From the NCBI GenBank assembly GCA_022824315.1, contig JAJEAC010000165.1:37514-101513 (forward strand): a stretch of DNA of 64,000 nt. The letters run 5' to 3'. Position numbers and translations under genes: made by a program. Within the stretch, counting starts at the first letter, position 1. Each line of letters begins with the position of its first letter. Positions 10,496-19,559 of the stretch are shown in pieces. Below the pieces are notes generated by a model. It was not told the DNA's origin, did not search any database, and saw only the letters and a program-made list of their open reading frames with translations. This stretch comes from Silicimonas sp. Lineage in GTDB: Bacteria > Pseudomonadota > Alphaproteobacteria > Rhodobacterales > Rhodobacteraceae.

Positions 10496-11401
10496 ATGGA
10501 CTGGGACAAGCTTCGGATCTTTCACGCGGTTGCTGACGCCGGCAGCTTGACCCACGCCGGTGAATCACTCCACCTCAGCCAGTCAGCCGTGTCACGGCAG
10601 ATCCGCGCATTGGAAGTGAGCCTCAACACGACGTTGTTCCATCGCCACGCGCGCGGTCTGATTCTCACCGAACAGGGCGAACTCCTGTTCGATGCCACAT
10701 CGGCCATGTCGCGCCGTCTCGATACTGCCGAAGCGCGAATTCGGGACAGCAAGGAAGAGGTCTTTGGCGAGTTGCGTGTGACGACCACGACCGGCTTCGG
10801 TTCGCTCTGGCTCGCGCCTCGACTTCCGAAGCTCTACGAGAAGTTTCCCGATCTGAAGATAGACCTGATGCTCGAAGAGCGCGTGCTGGATCTGCCGATG
10901 CGGGAAGCGGATGTTGCAATTCGCATGAAGGAGCCCAGCCAGGCAGACCTGATTCGCCGCAAGATCATGGCCGTCAAGATGCGCCTCTATGCAAGCCCGG
11001 ACTATCTTTCCGCACATGGCATTCCGGAGGATCTGGCTCAGTTGAAGAAGCATCGCCTGATCAGCCAGAGCGCCAACGCCACACAGGTGAGCGCGGGAGC
11101 GCAGCTTGTCCAGGAACTGCTGGCCCATGACGTCCCGTTCCTCCTGACGGTGAACAACTACTTCGGTGTCTTGCAGGCCGTTCTGGCAAATCTCGGAATC
11201 GGGGTGTTGCCCGACTACGTGACACAGGACTTTCCCGAATTGCAGCGCGTCCTTCCAGACATCGAGTCAAATGACGTTCCGGTGTTTCTCGCCTACCCGG
11301 AAGAGCTCCGCCAATCCCGCCGAATCGCCGCGTTTCGCGATTTCGTCACCGAGGAGATCATCGCTTACCGAAAGAAACTGAAGGCGGGCATCGCCGCTTA
11401 G
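10496..11401 (+). CDS. LysR-family transcriptional regulator
   Basis: This 301-residue regulator has an N-terminal winged HTH (about residues 1-60, with the motif LHLSQSAVSRQIRALE) and a LysR substrate-binding domain from about residue 90. The start at 10496 has AAGGA about 8 bases upstream. It diverges from the indolepyruvate oxidoreductase gene across 148 bases that contain a perfect palindrome, so control of that gene by this protein is likely. The effector is unknown; an aromatic 2-oxoacid would be a reasonable guess. Confidence 0.92.
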   Translation: MDWDKLRIFHAVADAGSLTHAGESLHLSQSAVSRQIRALEVSLNTTLFHRHARGLILTEQGELLFDATSAMSRRLDTAEARIRDSKEEVFGELRVTTTTGFGSLWLAPRLPKLYEKFPDLKIDLMLEERVLDLPMREADVAIRMKEPSQADLIRRKIMAVKMRLYASPDYLSAHGIPEDLAQLKKHRLISQSANATQVSAGAQLVQELLAHDVPFLLTVNNYFGVLQAVLANLGIGVLPDYVTQDFPELQRVLPDIESNDVPVFLAYPEELRQSRRIAAFRDFVTEEIIAYRKKLKAGIAA

Positions 11402-11450
11402 CTATGCATCTGGGACAACCCTGCCTTGACCAATCTCCTTGCTGCAAAGG

Positions 11451-11479
11451 TTGATTGAATGCCGCACGCCGAATACACT
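11451..11479 (+). promoter_or_regulatory. Predicted sigma70-type promoter for the small RNA
   Basis: A TTGATT box (11451-11456) and a TACACT box (11474-11479) are exactly 17 bases apart. Counting six bases on from the second box puts transcription start at 11486, which is the first base of the first RNA hairpin. Matches to consensus are 4 of 6 in each box, so this rests on the combined geometry. Confidence 0.45.
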
Positions 11480-11485
11480 TATCTT

Positions 11486-11556
11486 GAATGCTACGGCACG
11501 AACGGAGCATTCACACCTCCCTGTTGGACTGGCCGGGCTCTGCCCGGCCATTTTCT
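11486..11556 (+). ncRNA. Candidate two-hairpin small RNA with CCUCCC linker
   Basis: Hairpin 1 is GAATGCT (11486-11492) paired with AGCATTC (11506-11512). A single-stranded linker follows with ACCTCCC (11515-11521), which can pair with Shine-Dalgarno sequences. Hairpin 2 is GGCCGGGC (11531-11538) and GCCCGGCC (11542-11549) with a 3-base loop followed by ATTTTCT, a good intrinsic terminator. About 70 bases long with two stem-loops, it resembles in design the alphaproteobacterial cuckoo/CcsR small RNAs that carry anti-Shine-Dalgarno C/U motifs. It could instead be merely the terminator of the LysR gene 130 bases upstream. Confidence 0.5.
11531..11556 (+). terminator. Intrinsic terminator
   Basis: An 8-bp perfect GC stem with loop TCT (a ninth T-A pair is possible), followed by A and TTTTCT. 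It ends either the LysR transcript or the proposed small RNA, and would insulate the downstream methyltransferase gene. Confidence 0.75.
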
Positions 11557-11646
11557 GGCTCGGTCGCTTTCCGTCATGGGACAAATTTGGTTTGCGCGAT
11601 CACGCGGCCCGTGGCATTCCGCAAAGACCCACGGAAAGGCTCGCCG

Positions 11647-12660
11647 ATGAGCGACCCTGTCAGATCCCATCTCGAAACCCATGGCTGGTTGCTGGCCGAC
11701 GGTGCCACCGGCACAAATCTCTTCAACATGGGGCTGTCGGCAGGAGAATCGCCGGAATTCTGGAATGTCGAAAGGCCGAACGACATCCGGAAGCTCTACC
11801 AAGACTCCGTGGACGCGGGCAGTGACCTCTTCCTGACAAATTCCTTTGGAGGAAACGCGTCTCGGCTGAAGCTCCATGACGGCCAAGGACGCGTTCACGA
11901 ACTGAACAGGGCCGCGGCTGAAATCGGCCGCAACGTGGCGGACGGTGCGGATCGCCCGGTCATCGTCGCCGGTTCGATCGGGCCAACGGGCGAAATCATG
12001 GAACCGCTCGGCACGCTGTCCTATGCCGATGCCGTCGAGATATTCCACGAACAGGCCGAGGGCCTGAAGGAAGGCGGCGTGGACCTTCTTTGGGTCGAGA
12101 CAATCAGCGCCTCGGACGAGTACCGTGCGGCGGCAGAGGCCGCTGCGCGAACCGGCATGTCCTGGTGCGGAACCATGAGCTTTGACACGGCAGGACGGAC
12201 CATGATGGGCCTCACCAGTGCCGACATGGTCAAGTTGGTCCAAAGGCTCGACACGCCCCCGGTCGCCTTCGGCGCAAATTGCGGTGTTGGAGCATCAGAC
12301 CTCCTCCGGACGGTACTGGGCTTTGCCGCGACAGGGCCGACGCTGCCACTGATCGCAAAGGGCAACGCCGGCATTCCCAAATACGTCGACGGGCAAATCC
12401 ACTATGATGGCACTCCGAATCTCATGGCGGATTACGCCGTCCTGGCTCGGGACGTCGGTGCAACGATCATTGGCGGCTGTTGCGGAACGACACCAGAGCA
12501 TCTGCGGCTCATGCGCGCGGCACTGGAAACTCGGCCAATGGGCAAGCCCCCCACGCTAGAGGAAATTGCCGAGCGGCTCGGTGGATTCTCGTCGGTTGAC
12601 GACGGCACTTCCGACAATGCACCCACGCCTCGCACACGACGCGGGCGGCGGCGGGGCTGA
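11647..12660 (+). CDS. Homocysteine S-methyltransferase-domain protein (annotated betaine-homocysteine methyltransferase)
   Basis: This 337-residue protein of the Pfam S-methyl_trans family starts with the conserved GWLLADGATGTNLF. It carries the zinc-ligand cysteines: one in GANCGVGASD near residue 212 and the pair in GGCCGTTPEH near residue 277. The start at 11647 follows a GGAAAGG ribosome site; a 53-codon upstream extension is rejected. Databases call such proteins betaine-homocysteine methyltransferase. In rhodobacterial genomes the homocysteine domain can instead be one part of a split MetH, working with a free corrinoid protein like that at 40243-40947. Which role applies cannot be told from sequence alone. 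Confidence 0.88.
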   Translation: MSDPVRSHLETHGWLLADGATGTNLFNMGLSAGESPEFWNVERPNDIRKLYQDSVDAGSDLFLTNSFGGNASRLKLHDGQGRVHELNRAAAEIGRNVADGADRPVIVAGSIGPTGEIMEPLGTLSYADAVEIFHEQAEGLKEGGVDLLWVETISASDEYRAAAEAAARTGMSWCGTMSFDTAGRTMMGLTSADMVKLVQRLDTPPVAFGANCGVGASDLLRTVLGFAATGPTLPLIAKGNAGIPKYVDGQIHYDGTPNLMADYAVLARDVGATIIGGCCGTTPEHLRLMRAALETRPMGKPPTLEEIAERLGGFSSVDDGTSDNAPTPRTRRGRRRG

Positions 12661-12668
12661 CGCCCCGC
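12651..12668. terminator. Bidirectional stem-loop between convergent genes
   Basis: GCGGGGC (12651-12657) and GCCCCGC (12662-12668) form a 7-bp stem with loop TGAC that includes the methyltransferase stop codon. The convergent recN stop begins at the next base. There is no T-run, so termination efficiency is uncertain. Confidence 0.45.
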
Positions 12669-14318
12669 TCACGCGGCCAGCAAAGCCCTCGCCGCTGCCC
12701 TTGCTTCGTCGGTCACGGTATCGCCGGAGAGCATTCTGGCAATCTCGTCGATGCGATCATCGTCCGACAAGGGCGTCACCCGGCTTAGGGTCATGCCATC
12801 CCTGACCGACTTTTCGACCCGGCAATGATGCGCCGCCCTGGCTGCAACCTGCGGGCTGTGCGTAACCACAAGCACCTGCGCTCTACTCGCCAGGCACTCA
12901 AGCCGCCGGCCAACTGCATCTGCCGTGGCACCTCCGATACCGCGATCAATTTCGTCGAAGATCATAGTCAGGCCGTCCGCGCCGGCCGTGAGGCATACCT
13001 TGAGCGCAAGGAGAAACCGGCTAAGTTCCCCGCCCGACGCAATCCTGTTCAAGGGTCCGGCAGGCATTCCCGGATTCGTCGCAATCGTGAATGCGACATG
13101 CTCTCCGCCTTCGGGCCCGGGGTCCGCCCCGGTGACTTTCGTCGAGAAACTCGCCCGCTCCATCTTCAGCGGGGGCAATTCCTTCGACATCGCCGCATCC
13201 AGCTTCTTCGCCGCCGCCGCCCGTGCCTGTCCAAGCTCGGCCGCAGCAGACGCGTAAGCCTTTCGGGCATCCTCCACGGCTTGCCTTCGCTCCATCAGGC
13301 CGCTTGCGCCGTCATCAAGCGCAGCAATCTTTGCCCGAAACTCGCCTGCAAGACCCGGAAGACCGTCCGGCGGCACATCGTGCTTGCGTGACAGCGCACG
13401 AATATCAAACAACCGCTCTTCCACGCGCTCCAGTTCGGCCGTATCAAACTCCAGGGCGTCGAGAACCATGGCCACGCCATGCTCCGCATTGCCGACTTCT
13501 TCCAGCGCTCTCGACACGGTCGCCATGGGATCGTCCAGCACGCCTTGGGCGTTCGCCGCGGCACCGTCCAACCACCGCAATGCGTCACGTATCATGCCCT
13601 CTGCGCCATCCGGACCAAGCGCCGTGCGGGCACGCGCGACATCCTCGCGTATCTGCCGCGAAACCCGCATGAGCCGACGCTTTGCATCCAGCGTGACATC
13701 TTCCCCGGCTTCAGGAGCCAACCGATCCATCTCATCGACCGCGTGACGCAGGAAGCCCTCTTCCTTGCGCACGGCTTCAAGCCGAACTTCCGTATCGGCC
13801 AGCGCGAATTCCGCTTCCTTAAGGCTGTTCCAGGTCGTCCGGCATCGTGCCGCCTTCTTCTCAAGCCCGCCAAACGCATCCAGGAGTCGACGATGAGCGC
13901 CCGGGTTCACGAGCCCCCGGTCATCATGTTGTCCATGGACCTCCACCAAGGAGTCCGAGAGCTGCCTGAGCACCTCGCCTGACACGCGACGGTCGTTGAC
14001 CCAAGATGTCTTTCGCCCGTCCCGCGCGTTCACACGCCTCAGAATCAGGCCGTCGTCTGCGGGTAGCCCGGCTTCCTTCAGCACCTCGTAGGCGGCATGA
14101 TCGTGAGCTAGGTCGAATTCGGCAATGACCTCTCCTTGTTCCGCGCCCTCCCGAACCAATTCAGCACGACCGCGCCATCCCAGCACGAAGCCAAGTGCAT
14201 CCAGGAAAATCGTCTTGCCGGCTCCGGTCTCCCCGGTCAGCACGTTCAAGCCGGGACAAAGCGTCAACTCCAGCCTGTCAATGATCAGAATGTCCCGGAT
14301 GTCGAGACTTCTCAGCAT
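12669..14318 (-). CDS. recN: DNA repair protein RecN
   Basis: RecN is an SMC-like ATPase that acts in double-strand break repair. The 549-residue protein opens with an N-terminal ABC half (Walker A GETGAGKTIF), has a long coiled-coil middle rich in Ala, Glu and Arg, and ends with the second half containing GGELSRFLLALK and the Walker B stretch MIFDEIDRGIGG. The start MLRSLDIRDILI at 14316-14318 is the family start. It lies 10 bases after bamD, continuing the lpxC-bamD-recN order common in this group. Confidence 0.96.
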   Translation of the reverse strand: MLRSLDIRDILIIDRLELTLCPGLNVLTGETGAGKTIFLDALGFVLGWRGRAELVREGAEQGEVIAEFDLAHDHAAYEVLKEAGLPADDGLILRRVNARDGRKTSWVNDRRVSGEVLRQLSDSLVEVHGQHDDRGLVNPGAHRRLLDAFGGLEKKAARCRTTWNSLKEAEFALADTEVRLEAVRKEEGFLRHAVDEMDRLAPEAGEDVTLDAKRRLMRVSRQIREDVARARTALGPDGAEGMIRDALRWLDGAAANAQGVLDDPMATVSRALEEVGNAEHGVAMVLDALEFDTAELERVEERLFDIRALSRKHDVPPDGLPGLAGEFRAKIAALDDGASGLMERRQAVEDARKAYASAAAELGQARAAAAKKLDAAMSKELPPLKMERASFSTKVTGADPGPEGGEHVAFTIATNPGMPAGPLNRIASGGELSRFLLALKVCLTAGADGLTMIFDEIDRGIGGATADAVGRRLECLASRAQVLVVTHSPQVAARAAHHCRVEKSVRDGMTLSRVTPLSDDDRIDEIARMLSGDTVTDEARAAARALLAA

Positions 14319-14328
14319 GGCACTTGCG

Positions 14329-15186
14329 TCAAAGCCACTCGCCGCGAAGCGTCTGCCGGAACACCCGCCTGAGCCAACTGTCGCCCCTTGCCGCGGGCTC
14401 AAGTCCGTTGCCGGTCAGCAACGCGTAGCTGGCCTCGTACCATTCCGTGCCCCCGAAGTTGTGGCCAAGAACGGCTCCGGCAGTCTGGGCTTCGCTCTCC
14501 AGGCCAAGGGCGAGATAGCCTTCGACCAGCCGGTGCAGCGCCTCCGGCGTCTGGCTCGTCGTCTGGAAATCCTCGACGACGACCCGAAAGCGATTGACGG
14601 CCGCAAGGTAGTGGCCCCGCTTGAGATAGTACCGGCCCACTTCCATCTCCTTGGCCGCAAGATGATCGAAGGCCAGGTCGAACTTGAGAGCTGCTGATCG
14701 CGCATGTTCGCTTTCAGGGTGCTCCTCTATGACCGCTCGAAGCGCCTGAAGCGCTTGAAACGTCAAGCCCTGATCCCGTCCCACGTCGTCGATCTGGTCG
14801 TAGTATGACAGCGCCACGATATACCGTGCCCAAGGGGCGTCTTCGTCGGCCGGATAGTTGCTCAGGAATCGCTCAGCCGCTCCCCGCGCCGCCTCGTAGT
14901 CCCGATCCAGATGGTAGGAATAGGCCTGCATGACGAGCGCGCGCCGCGCCAGCTCGGAATACGGATAGAGCCTTTCCACCTCGCCAAAAAGACCGGCAGC
15001 CTCCTCTCCGTCGCCGGATTCAAGCGTGACTTCCGCTCTCCGAAATATCTCCCCGGCAGTGGAGTCTTCGGTTGATTCGTCATCGTCCGACTGCTGGAAG
15101 ACCGCGCAACCTGCCATCATCATCAAGCACGTCCCGGTCAGAGCAATCCGCCGCGCGCCCTTTGTCAACTTTCTCATTTCCGTCAT
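14329..15186 (-). CDS. bamD: Outer membrane assembly lipoprotein BamD
   Basis: BamD is an essential lipoprotein of the outer-membrane beta-barrel assembly machine. The 285-residue protein has a lipobox ending MMMAGC with Cys27 as the lipidated residue, then TPR-like repeats (for example around LFGEVERLYPYSELARRA and AERFLSNYP). The ATG at 15184-15186 follows GAGGTGG; an alternative ATG nine bases downstream is also possible. The frame upstream of it overlaps the lpxC side and is not coding. Confidence 0.95.
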   Translation of the reverse strand: MTEMRKLTKGARRIALTGTCLMMMAGCAVFQQSDDDESTEDSTAGEIFRRAEVTLESGDGEEAAGLFGEVERLYPYSELARRALVMQAYSYHLDRDYEAARGAAERFLSNYPADEDAPWARYIVALSYYDQIDDVGRDQGLTFQALQALRAVIEEHPESEHARSAALKFDLAFDHLAAKEMEVGRYYLKRGHYLAAVNRFRVVVEDFQTTSQTPEALHRLVEGYLALGLESEAQTAGAVLGHNFGGTEWYEASYALLTGNGLEPAARGDSWLRRVFRQTLRGEWL

Positions 15187-15271
15187 GGCAAGCCACCTCG
15201 GTACCGGACTGCTTGGTAGCACGGGAAGATTGCAGTGCAAATTGGTTTTGGGTTGGATTCGCAGGCTGCGT

Positions 15272-16198
15272 TCAGGCCGCGATGCCAAGAGCATCTTCGC
15301 GCACGAGACCAGCGCCGGGAAGGCGGCTGGCCGTCCGGGAATCGCATTCCACGATCTCGAATGCCCCTGGATCGGCAAAGAGCCTGCGCAACAAGTGGTT
15401 GGTCGTAGCGTGACCGGCGCGCCGACCGACATAGCGACCAAGAATCGGGGCACCCGCGAGTGCGAGGTCCCCGAGCGCGTCAAGCATCTTGTGGCGGACG
15501 GGCTCGTCTGCATGGCGCATCCCGCCCGGGGTCACGACAGTGTCACCATCCACGACGACCGCGGAGGTCACCGATCCGCCAAGGATCAAGCCGCGCGCGC
15601 GCATTTCGTCGATATCGGCTTTCCGGCAAAACGTGCGACTGTTGCAAAGCTCGTACACGAAGGCCCCGTTCGCCATGTTCAGGCTCTTTTCCTGGCGGCC
15701 AATGACCGCGTCGGCGAAGTCAATCTCGAACTCGATCTTGAGGTCATCCGAGGGCATGAGCGCGGCCGAGGCATCGCCGTGCGTCACCTCCACCGGTCGA
15801 AGCACGCGAATGGCGCACACCGGTGCATCAAGCATCTGCAGGCCGCGCGAAAGGATGCCGGCGACGAACGGCGCTGACGAACCGTCCAGCAACGGCACCT
15901 CGGGACCATCGATCTCGACCATCGCATTATGCAGGCCACAACCTGCAAAAGCTGCCATGATGTGCTCGACTGTTGAAACGCTGATGCCGTCACGGTTGGT
16001 GACGCGCGTGTTGAGTTCCGTATTGGTGACTTGGTTCCAGCGGGCGGGAACCAGCGTGTCCACCCCGGCGGTGACATCCGTCCGGCGAAACCAGATGCCG
16101 TGGTCTGCAATTGCTGGCTGCACGGTCACGCACACCGCCTGTCCCGTGTGCAGCCCTGTACCTTTGAAGACCACCGAAGATCTGACTGATGTCTGCAA
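15272..16198 (-). CDS. lpxC: UDP-3-O-acyl-N-acetylglucosamine deacetylase
   Basis: LpxC catalyses the committed step of lipid A synthesis, a zinc-dependent deacetylation. The 308-residue protein has the zinc and catalytic motifs in place: STVEHIMAA with Glu78 and His79, RHKMLDALGDLALAG near residue 237-250, and GHATTNHLL near 264. The N-terminal GTGLHTGQ is the family signature. In related genomes it follows ftsZ directly; here a 4.2 kb block separates them. Confidence 0.97.
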   Translation of the reverse strand: MQTSVRSSVVFKGTGLHTGQAVCVTVQPAIADHGIWFRRTDVTAGVDTLVPARWNQVTNTELNTRVTNRDGISVSTVEHIMAAFAGCGLHNAMVEIDGPEVPLLDGSSAPFVAGILSRGLQMLDAPVCAIRVLRPVEVTHGDASAALMPSDDLKIEFEIDFADAVIGRQEKSLNMANGAFVYELCNSRTFCRKADIDEMRARGLILGGSVTSAVVVDGDTVVTPGGMRHADEPVRHKMLDALGDLALAGAPILGRYVGRRAGHATTNHLLRRLFADPGAFEIVECDSRTASRLPGAGLVREDALGIAA

Positions 16199-16980
16199 GA
16201 ATTTACCCTGACTGCAGCGTCGGACCCCCCCGATCCGACACGCACATGCTACACTCGCAAAATGGCACTCTCAAAACAATCATTGCAACATCCTGAAACA
16301 AGGCAGAGGCAATTCGGCGGTTTGTCGCCCAAAGGGCGAGCATTTGAGCATAGGCCGCTTCGTGACCTGTCGGAGCCTGTATGCAGGCTTGATTGACGCG
16401 CAAATTCGCAGTCGGCGAAGAGCCGTTCCGAATGATGAAGACAATGCCGTCCTCGGCCCGCCAGCCATGCTTGCGGCACGATTCCGGCCTTCTGAGATTG
16501 ACGCAGGCATCAGAATGCTTGATTTGGTCCGCGACGAACGCAACATCCGCGCCCGCCGTCCAAAGGCAACCCACGTTGCCACGAAACGGGCATGGCGCGA
16601 AACCGAACACGCGAACGCCACTCAACGCGTTGATCCGACTTGGATTTCGCCTCTTTCACGCGTCGCGGACATACATGCCCGACTCATTGGAACAAAGCGA
16701 GAAAAATGGATCAGTGCAGTCCGTACCTGTCAAATTTTGCATTGGTTGCCAGGTCATCAGGCAGAGGCCGGATCCGATCGCTTCGCAACACGGGTTTCTG
16801 CGTCGATGCCACGCCATGCGCAAGGACGATTGGACACTTGCGCAATTCTCGCGCAGATTGCACAATTTGCGCCAGCCGGCCGGGGTGGCAATCTATCCGA
16901 TCATACATTCGCCGGTACGGCGTTCCACAATCGCGACGTGTCCCTTAGACTCGCGTCGACAACCGATCCAGGAGAGACCA
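16199..16980. other. 782-bp interval with no supported gene
   Basis: This interval lies between lpxC (minus) and ABC importer A (plus). The longest frames here lack ribosome sites and have unconvincing composition. A small inverted repeat, GTCGGA (16219-16224) with TCCGAC (16234-16239), sits just upstream of lpxC. Both promoters must lie in this stretch. It may be decayed sequence brought in with importer A. Confidence 0.5.
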
Positions 16981-17988
16981 ATGTTCAGACCCCCCATCGC
17001 AACATTCGCTGCCACGCTCGCCATTGCGGGCCCGGCACTGGCTGAAACCGACCTGCCCTTCGCGCTCGACTGGAAATTCGAGGGGCCGTCCGCGCCCTAC
17101 TTCACCGCGATCGACAACGGCCATTTCGAGGCCGTGGGCCTGAGCGTGGAAGTCTCCGCCGGTCAGGGCTCCCTCGACGCAATCCCGAAAGTCGCCACCG
17201 GCGCCTTCCCGGTTGGCTTTGCCGACATCAACTCGCTCATCAAGTTCCTCGACCAGAACTCCGGCGCACCGGTCACTGCGGTGATGATGATCTATGACAA
17301 GCCGCCTTTCGCCGTGGTCGGGCGCAAATCGCTCGGCGTCAGCGCGCCCAAGGATCTTGAAGGCCGAATCCTCGGCGCGCCGCCTCCCGATGGCGCCTGG
17401 GCGCAGTTCCCGGCCTTCGCCAGCGCGAACGGCCTGGATGTCGACAAGATCACCGTCGAGCCCGTCGGGTTCCCGACGCGCGAGCCGATGCTGGCCGAAG
17501 GCAACGTCGCGGCCGTCACGGGCTTCAGCTTTTCCTCGTTCCTCAATCTCGTTCGCCTCGGCGTGCCGGAGGACGACATCTCGACCATATTGATGGCGGA
17601 TCACGGACTTGCGCTCTACGGCAATGCGATCATCGTGAACACCGACTTCGCCGCGGCCAACCCGGACGTGATCAAGGGCTTTCTCACCGCCATCGTTGCT
17701 GGCTGGAGGGATGCCATAGCCGACCCGGCGAAGGCCATCGAAAGCCTGATTGCGCGCAACCCGGCCGCCGATGCCGCCCTGGAACAGCGCCGACTGCAGC
17801 TCGCCATTGATGCCAACGTGGTCACCGACTACACGAGAGCCAACGGCATGGGCGGCATTGACGACGCACGCATGACCAAAGCGCTTGAGCAACTGGCGGA
17901 AACCTATGAATTTCAGACCACTCCTGACGCCAGCCTCTACTTCACCGACGCCTATCTGCCCGGCGAAGCGGAGCGCATGCTGAAGTAG
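16981..17988 (+). CDS. ABC importer A: NMT1/THI5-type substrate-binding protein
   Basis: This 335-residue periplasmic binding protein has a Sec signal peptide of about 20 residues ending Ala-Leu-Ala. The mature protein follows the NMT1/THI5/SsuA fold (a DWKFEGPSAPYFTAIDNGHF opening, then GQGSLDAIPKVATGA). Members bind thiamine pyrimidine precursors, sulfonates, nitrate or other small N-compounds; the ligand here cannot be assigned. The start at 16981 has AGGAGA 7 bases upstream. First gene of a three-gene operon inserted between lpxC and ftsZ. Confidence 0.88.
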   Translation: MFRPPIATFAATLAIAGPALAETDLPFALDWKFEGPSAPYFTAIDNGHFEAVGLSVEVSAGQGSLDAIPKVATGAFPVGFADINSLIKFLDQNSGAPVTAVMMIYDKPPFAVVGRKSLGVSAPKDLEGRILGAPPPDGAWAQFPAFASANGLDVDKITVEPVGFPTREPMLAEGNVAAVTGFSFSSFLNLVRLGVPEDDISTILMADHGLALYGNAIIVNTDFAAANPDVIKGFLTAIVAGWRDAIADPAKAIESLIARNPAADAALEQRRLQLAIDANVVTDYTRANGMGGIDDARMTKALEQLAETYEFQTTPDASLYFTDAYLPGEAERMLK

Positions 17989-18000
17989 GTCCCCAAGCGC

Positions 18001-18801
18001 GTGGACAGGCCTCTCATCGAGATCAAGGGCGTCCGCCACGCCTACCAGACTCAGTCGGGGCGACTCCCTGTGCTTGACGGTCTGAAGCTTGCGGTGCCCG
18101 AAGGCGGCTTTTCCGCCGTCGTCGGGCCCTCGGGCTGCGGCAAGTCCACGCTGACTCGGCTCATCGCCGGCCTGCTGAAACCCGATGAGGGCGAAGTCTG
18201 GCTGCACGGAGAACTCGTCAAGGGTCCGAAGTCAATCGTTGGCATGGCATTCCAGAATCCGGTTTTGCTCGAATGGCGCACGATCCTGCAAAACGTCATG
18301 CTTCCGCTCGAGATCGTGTCGACCAAGATGTCAAGACACGAGCGGGAAGACCGTGCGCTTCACCTGCTCGCTCTGGTCGGCCTCGAAGGATTTGAAGACA
18401 AGCGCCCAAGCGAACTCTCCGGCGGCATGCGCCAGCGCGCTTCGCTCTGCCGCGCCATCGTGCACAAGCCCGAGGTTCTGATTCTCGATGAACCCTTCGC
18501 CGCGCTCGATGCCTTCACCCGAGAAGACCTTTGGCAAACCATGCATGCCGTGAAGGCGGAAGAACCTTTCACCGGCGTCCTCATCACCCACGACCTGAGA
18601 GAGGCCATCTTTCTCGCAGACGAGATTGTCGTTCTCTCTGGCCGCCCTGCATGCACGCAATACGTGATGGATGTTCATCTCAAGGGCCCACGCGACATTG
18701 AGCATCTTTACACGCCCAAATCCGCCGATGCGCTCAACATTCTGCGCCGCCAAATCCAGATCGCCCAAGGCCGCGCTCCGGCCGAGGAGGTCGCCCAGTG
18801 A
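18001..18801 (+). CDS. ABC importer A: ATPase
   Basis: This 266-residue ATPase of the SsuB/TauB type has Walker A GPSGCGKST, signature LSGGMRQRASLCRA and Walker B LILDEPFAALD followed by the switch His in LITHDLREA. It begins with GTG 12 bases after the binding-protein stop. The stop codon overlaps the permease start. It would energise uptake of the ligand of the protein at 16981. Confidence 0.92.
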   Translation: MDRPLIEIKGVRHAYQTQSGRLPVLDGLKLAVPEGGFSAVVGPSGCGKSTLTRLIAGLLKPDEGEVWLHGELVKGPKSIVGMAFQNPVLLEWRTILQNVMLPLEIVSTKMSRHEREDRALHLLALVGLEGFEDKRPSELSGGMRQRASLCRAIVHKPEVLILDEPFAALDAFTREDLWQTMHAVKAEEPFTGVLITHDLREAIFLADEIVVLSGRPACTQYVMDVHLKGPRDIEHLYTPKSADALNILRRQIQIAQGRAPAEEVAQ

Positions 18802-19559
18802 CCTGGAAACAGATCGCCGTTCCGATCGCCGCACTGGTCATATTCGGCCTTTTCTGGGAGCTGCTGGTCTGGGTCAACGGCTGGCCCAACTACAAGATGG
18901 CCTCGCCCAGCGATCTCTGGCCCGCCTTCTGGAAGTTCCGCTGGCTCTTCCTCGAGTACGGGTGGGACACGCTTTGGCGAACGGTCGCCGGACTGGTTCT
19001 GGCGGTCGTTCTTGGCGTGTTCCTTGGCATGATCATGGGGCTGTCGCGAGTCATGCGAGATGCGCTCTATCCACTGCTCGTGGGGTTCAACGCGATTCCG
19101 AAGGCCACCGTCGTGCCCATCATCGCGCTTCTCTTCGTGGGCCAGCACGACATGAACACCATTCTGATCGCTTTCCTCATCAGCTTTTTCCCGATTGCCG
19201 TTTCCGTCTCCATCGGGCTGTCAACGCTCGAGCCCGAATACCGCGACATCCTCGCTTCGCTCGGCGCGTCTCGCTTCACGATATTTTGGAAAATCGCGCT
19301 GCCCAAGACCTTGCCCGAGTTCTTCGGTGCGCTCAAAGTGGCCGTCACGCTCGCCTTCATCGGCACCAACCTGATGGAGATCGTCGAACCTCATGGCCGC
19401 GGGCTCGGCCATCTCTTCGACAGTGGCAAGATCAGCGCCGATTATCCCCTGATGTTCGCCGTCCTCATTGCCTTGGCGCTCATGGGGATCCTGCTCTATT
19501 ACGTGGTCGTGGCAATGGAGAAGGTCTTCGCAGGATGGGCCGAGCGTGCTCCGACCTAG
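18798..19559 (+). CDS. ABC importer A: permease
   Basis: This 253-residue inner-membrane permease (BPD_transp_1) has about six predicted membrane segments and the EAA-loop region around LASLGASRFTIFWKIALPKTLPEF. The GTG start lies inside the ATPase stop (GTGA), so translation is coupled. It completes importer A. Confidence 0.92.
   Translation: MTWKQIAVPIAALVIFGLFWELLVWVNGWPNYKMASPSDLWPAFWKFRWLFLEYGWDTLWRTVAGLVLAVVLGVFLGMIMGLSRVMRDALYPLLVGFNAIPKATVVPIIALLFVGQHDMNTILIAFLISFFPIAVSVSIGLSTLEPEYRDILASLGASRFTIFWKIALPKTLPEFFGALKVAVTLAFIGTNLMEIVEPHGRGLGHLFDSGKISADYPLMFAVLIALALMGILLYYVVVAMEKVFAGWAERAPT

Noticed and set aside
11608..11634. Riboswitch (SAM-type) before the homocysteine methyltransferase
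   Set aside because: A 6-bp hairpin is present but I could not match any SAM, SAH or SAM/SAH riboswitch core by eye.
16203..16625. 140-codon minus frame upstream of lpxC
   Set aside because: No ribosome site, no motif, and composition unlike neighbours; it also fills the lpxC promoter region.
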